Position numbers and translations under genes: made by a program
Source: an uncultured Rikenellaceae bacterium
GTDB taxonomy: Bacteria > Bacteroidota > Bacteroidia > Bacteroidales > UBA932
DNA length: 6,449 nt
Reading direction: 5' to 3'
NCBI GenBank assembly: GCA_937906485.1
Contig: CALCYB010000043.1
Location: 1 to 6,449 of the forward strand
In this document: piece by piece, positions 6,044-6,449 of the stretch
Layout: each line of letters opens with the position of its first letter
How positions within the stretch are numbered: position 1 is the stretch's first letter
The notes under the pieces: model-generated
Told to the model about the DNA's origin: nothing
The model's input: the letters and a program-made list of their open reading frames with translations, nothing else
Database searches by the model: none

Positions 6044-6051
6044 TAACTTTG
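6044..6051 (+). promoter_or_regulatory. -7 box of the promoter for the ribbon-helix-helix gene
   Basis: TAACTTTG is an exact TAnnTTTG match, placed right after the rng terminator and before the next ATG (6068). The expected -33 position near 6018-6023 holds only an imperfect TTAG. The predicted transcription start, about 6055-6058, would leave a leader of only 10-13 bases. A small symmetry TTTG-AAG-CAAA (6048-6058) spans the box and the likely start point. Confidence 0.6.
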
Positions 6052-6067
6052 AAGCAAAATAGAACCT

Positions 6068-6325
6068 ATGCCCAAAAAGACCATAAGCAAGAAGAGAACC
6101 ACCCGGCGCAAGCAGCAGGCCAGTTATGTGGAGTACCTGATCCATCAACGGAAGAGTCAAGTACGTTGTTTCCGGAAAACGGTTTTCTTCAGCGAGCAGG
6201 AGGTCGATATGATTGACCGTTATTGTCAAAAGTACAAGATCCGGTCCAAATCGGCTTTTTTTCGGGAGCTGATTCTGTCGCATCTGTTGCAGGATTTGGA
6301 TGAAAATTATCCGCGTCTTTTTTAG
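6068..6325 (+). CDS. Small basic protein with probable ribbon-helix-helix fold
   Basis: The 85-residue protein has no family I can name with certainty. Residues 1-16 are a basic tail (KKTISKKRTTRRK). The segment near 33-41 (RCFRKTVFF) fits a beta-strand. Residues 43-56 (EQEVDMIDRYCQKY) fit a first helix, and SKSAFFRELILSHLLQDL (60-77) fits a second. That strand-helix-helix order, with a serine-capped second helix containing FREL, resembles CopG/Arc/MetJ-type DNA-binding proteins, which bind operators as dimers through the strand. Function as a transcription regulator is therefore inferred. RNA binding is also possible, given the basic tail. It has its own -7 box after the rng terminator and no Shine-Dalgarno sequence. 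No toxin gene is next to it, so an antitoxin role is not supported within this window. Confidence 0.75.
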   Translation: MPKKTISKKRTTRRKQQASYVEYLIHQRKSQVRCFRKTVFFSEQEVDMIDRYCQKYKIRSKSAFFRELILSHLLQDLDENYPRLF

Positions 6326-6350
6326 GGTCTGTCAGTAAAAAAAAGTTTTC

Positions 6351-6400
6351 AGAACCAAATCTCGTTGGTTCAGTGAGTTGTGTGTCCGGTTCTCTTTTTT
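6351..6400 (+). terminator. Candidate terminator with two alternative hairpins
   Basis: AGAACC (6351-6356) can pair with GGTTCT (6388-6393), followed directly by CTTTTTT, giving a terminator-like outer hairpin. Alternatively GAACCAA (6352-6358) pairs with TTGGTTC (6365-6371) in a compact seven-base stem with a six-base loop. The two pairings share the same 5' arm and exclude each other. Placement 25 bases after the stop of the ribbon-helix-helix gene supports termination of that gene. Confidence 0.5.
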
Positions 6401-6402
6401 CT

Positions 6403-6449
6403 CAAAAAAAGTTCAAAAAAAGTTTGAAAAAAATTTGGAGGGAGAGGAA
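6403..6449 (+). promoter_or_regulatory. Phased A-tracts and -33 element of a strong promoter cut by the window edge
   Basis: CAAAAAAAGTT occurs twice in tandem (6403-6413, 6414-6424), followed by the related TGAAAAAAATT (6425-6435). The A-tracts repeat every 11 bases, close to the helical pitch, which should bend the DNA and could act as an UP-like element. TTTG at 6434-6437 could be the -33 box. The matching -7 box would fall about 19 bases later, outside the window. From memory, similar A-tract plus TTTG arrangements precede rRNA and tRNA operons in Bacteroidota, so a stable RNA gene may follow. Confidence 0.5.

Noticed and set aside
5996..6283. Minus-strand open frame of 95 codons over the ribbon-helix-helix gene
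   Set aside because: It crosses the rng terminator and is antisense to a better-supported gene with its own promoter. Its hydrophobic stretches do not form a clear signal or membrane protein.
6403..6435. CRISPR-like array or mobile-element end in the right-hand repeats
   Set aside because: The units are 11-base A-tract repeats without spacers, terminal inverted repeats or a transposase. Phased promoter DNA explains them better.

Overview
The window looks like ordinary chromosomal DNA of a Bacteroidota bacterium, most likely order Bacteroidales. Four things point there. The HU protein has the arm sequence typical of that phylum. A 30-residue, almost entirely basic protein of the AURKAIP1/COX24 type sits beside it. 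Promoter -7 boxes fit the TAnnTTTG pattern of the Bacteroidota primary sigma factor. No clear Shine-Dalgarno sequence with normal spacing precedes any of the starts I checked. The species cannot be named from this sequence.

Left half (1-3756, minus strand): a compact housekeeping cluster transcribed right to left, lon -> ung -> coaD -> a partial gene for an exported protein. lon/ung and coaD/exported protein each overlap by four bases (ATGA). coaD follows ung after a 43-base gap that holds a perfect -7 box on the minus strand, so it probably has a secondary promoter. The products are the ATP-dependent protease Lon (protein quality control), family 1 uracil-DNA glycosylase (base-excision repair), phosphopantetheine adenylyltransferase (coenzyme A synthesis), and the N-terminus of a secreted protein of unknown role.

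Middle (3757-3976): a 220-base AT-rich divergent control region between lon and the HU gene. It holds a TTTG-N19-TACTTTTG promoter for HU, a 16-base palindrome lying on the -33 box, a pair of 12-base direct repeats exactly 30 bases apart, and a GC-rich inverted repeat in the probable lon leader.

Right half (3977-6325, plus strand): HU, the tiny ribosome-type basic protein, and a ribonuclease E/G family enzyme. A two-part hairpin lies just before the ribonuclease start, and a strong intrinsic terminator is built into the ribonuclease stop codon. Next comes an 85-residue basic protein with a probable ribbon-helix-helix fold, whose promoter is so close to its ATG that the leader would be only about 10-13 bases. 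Nucleoid structure, ribosome assembly and RNA decay are therefore grouped on this side.

Right end (6326-6449): no gene. It holds two mutually exclusive hairpins, the outer one ending in a T-tract, then A-tracts repeated every 11 bases that lead into a TTTG element 12 bases before the window ends. This looks like the upstream half of a strong promoter, perhaps for a tRNA or rRNA operon just beyond the window. I see no CRISPR array, transposase, prophage, toxin-antitoxin pair or defence system. The points worth a second look are regulatory signals and small proteins, not an exotic new system.
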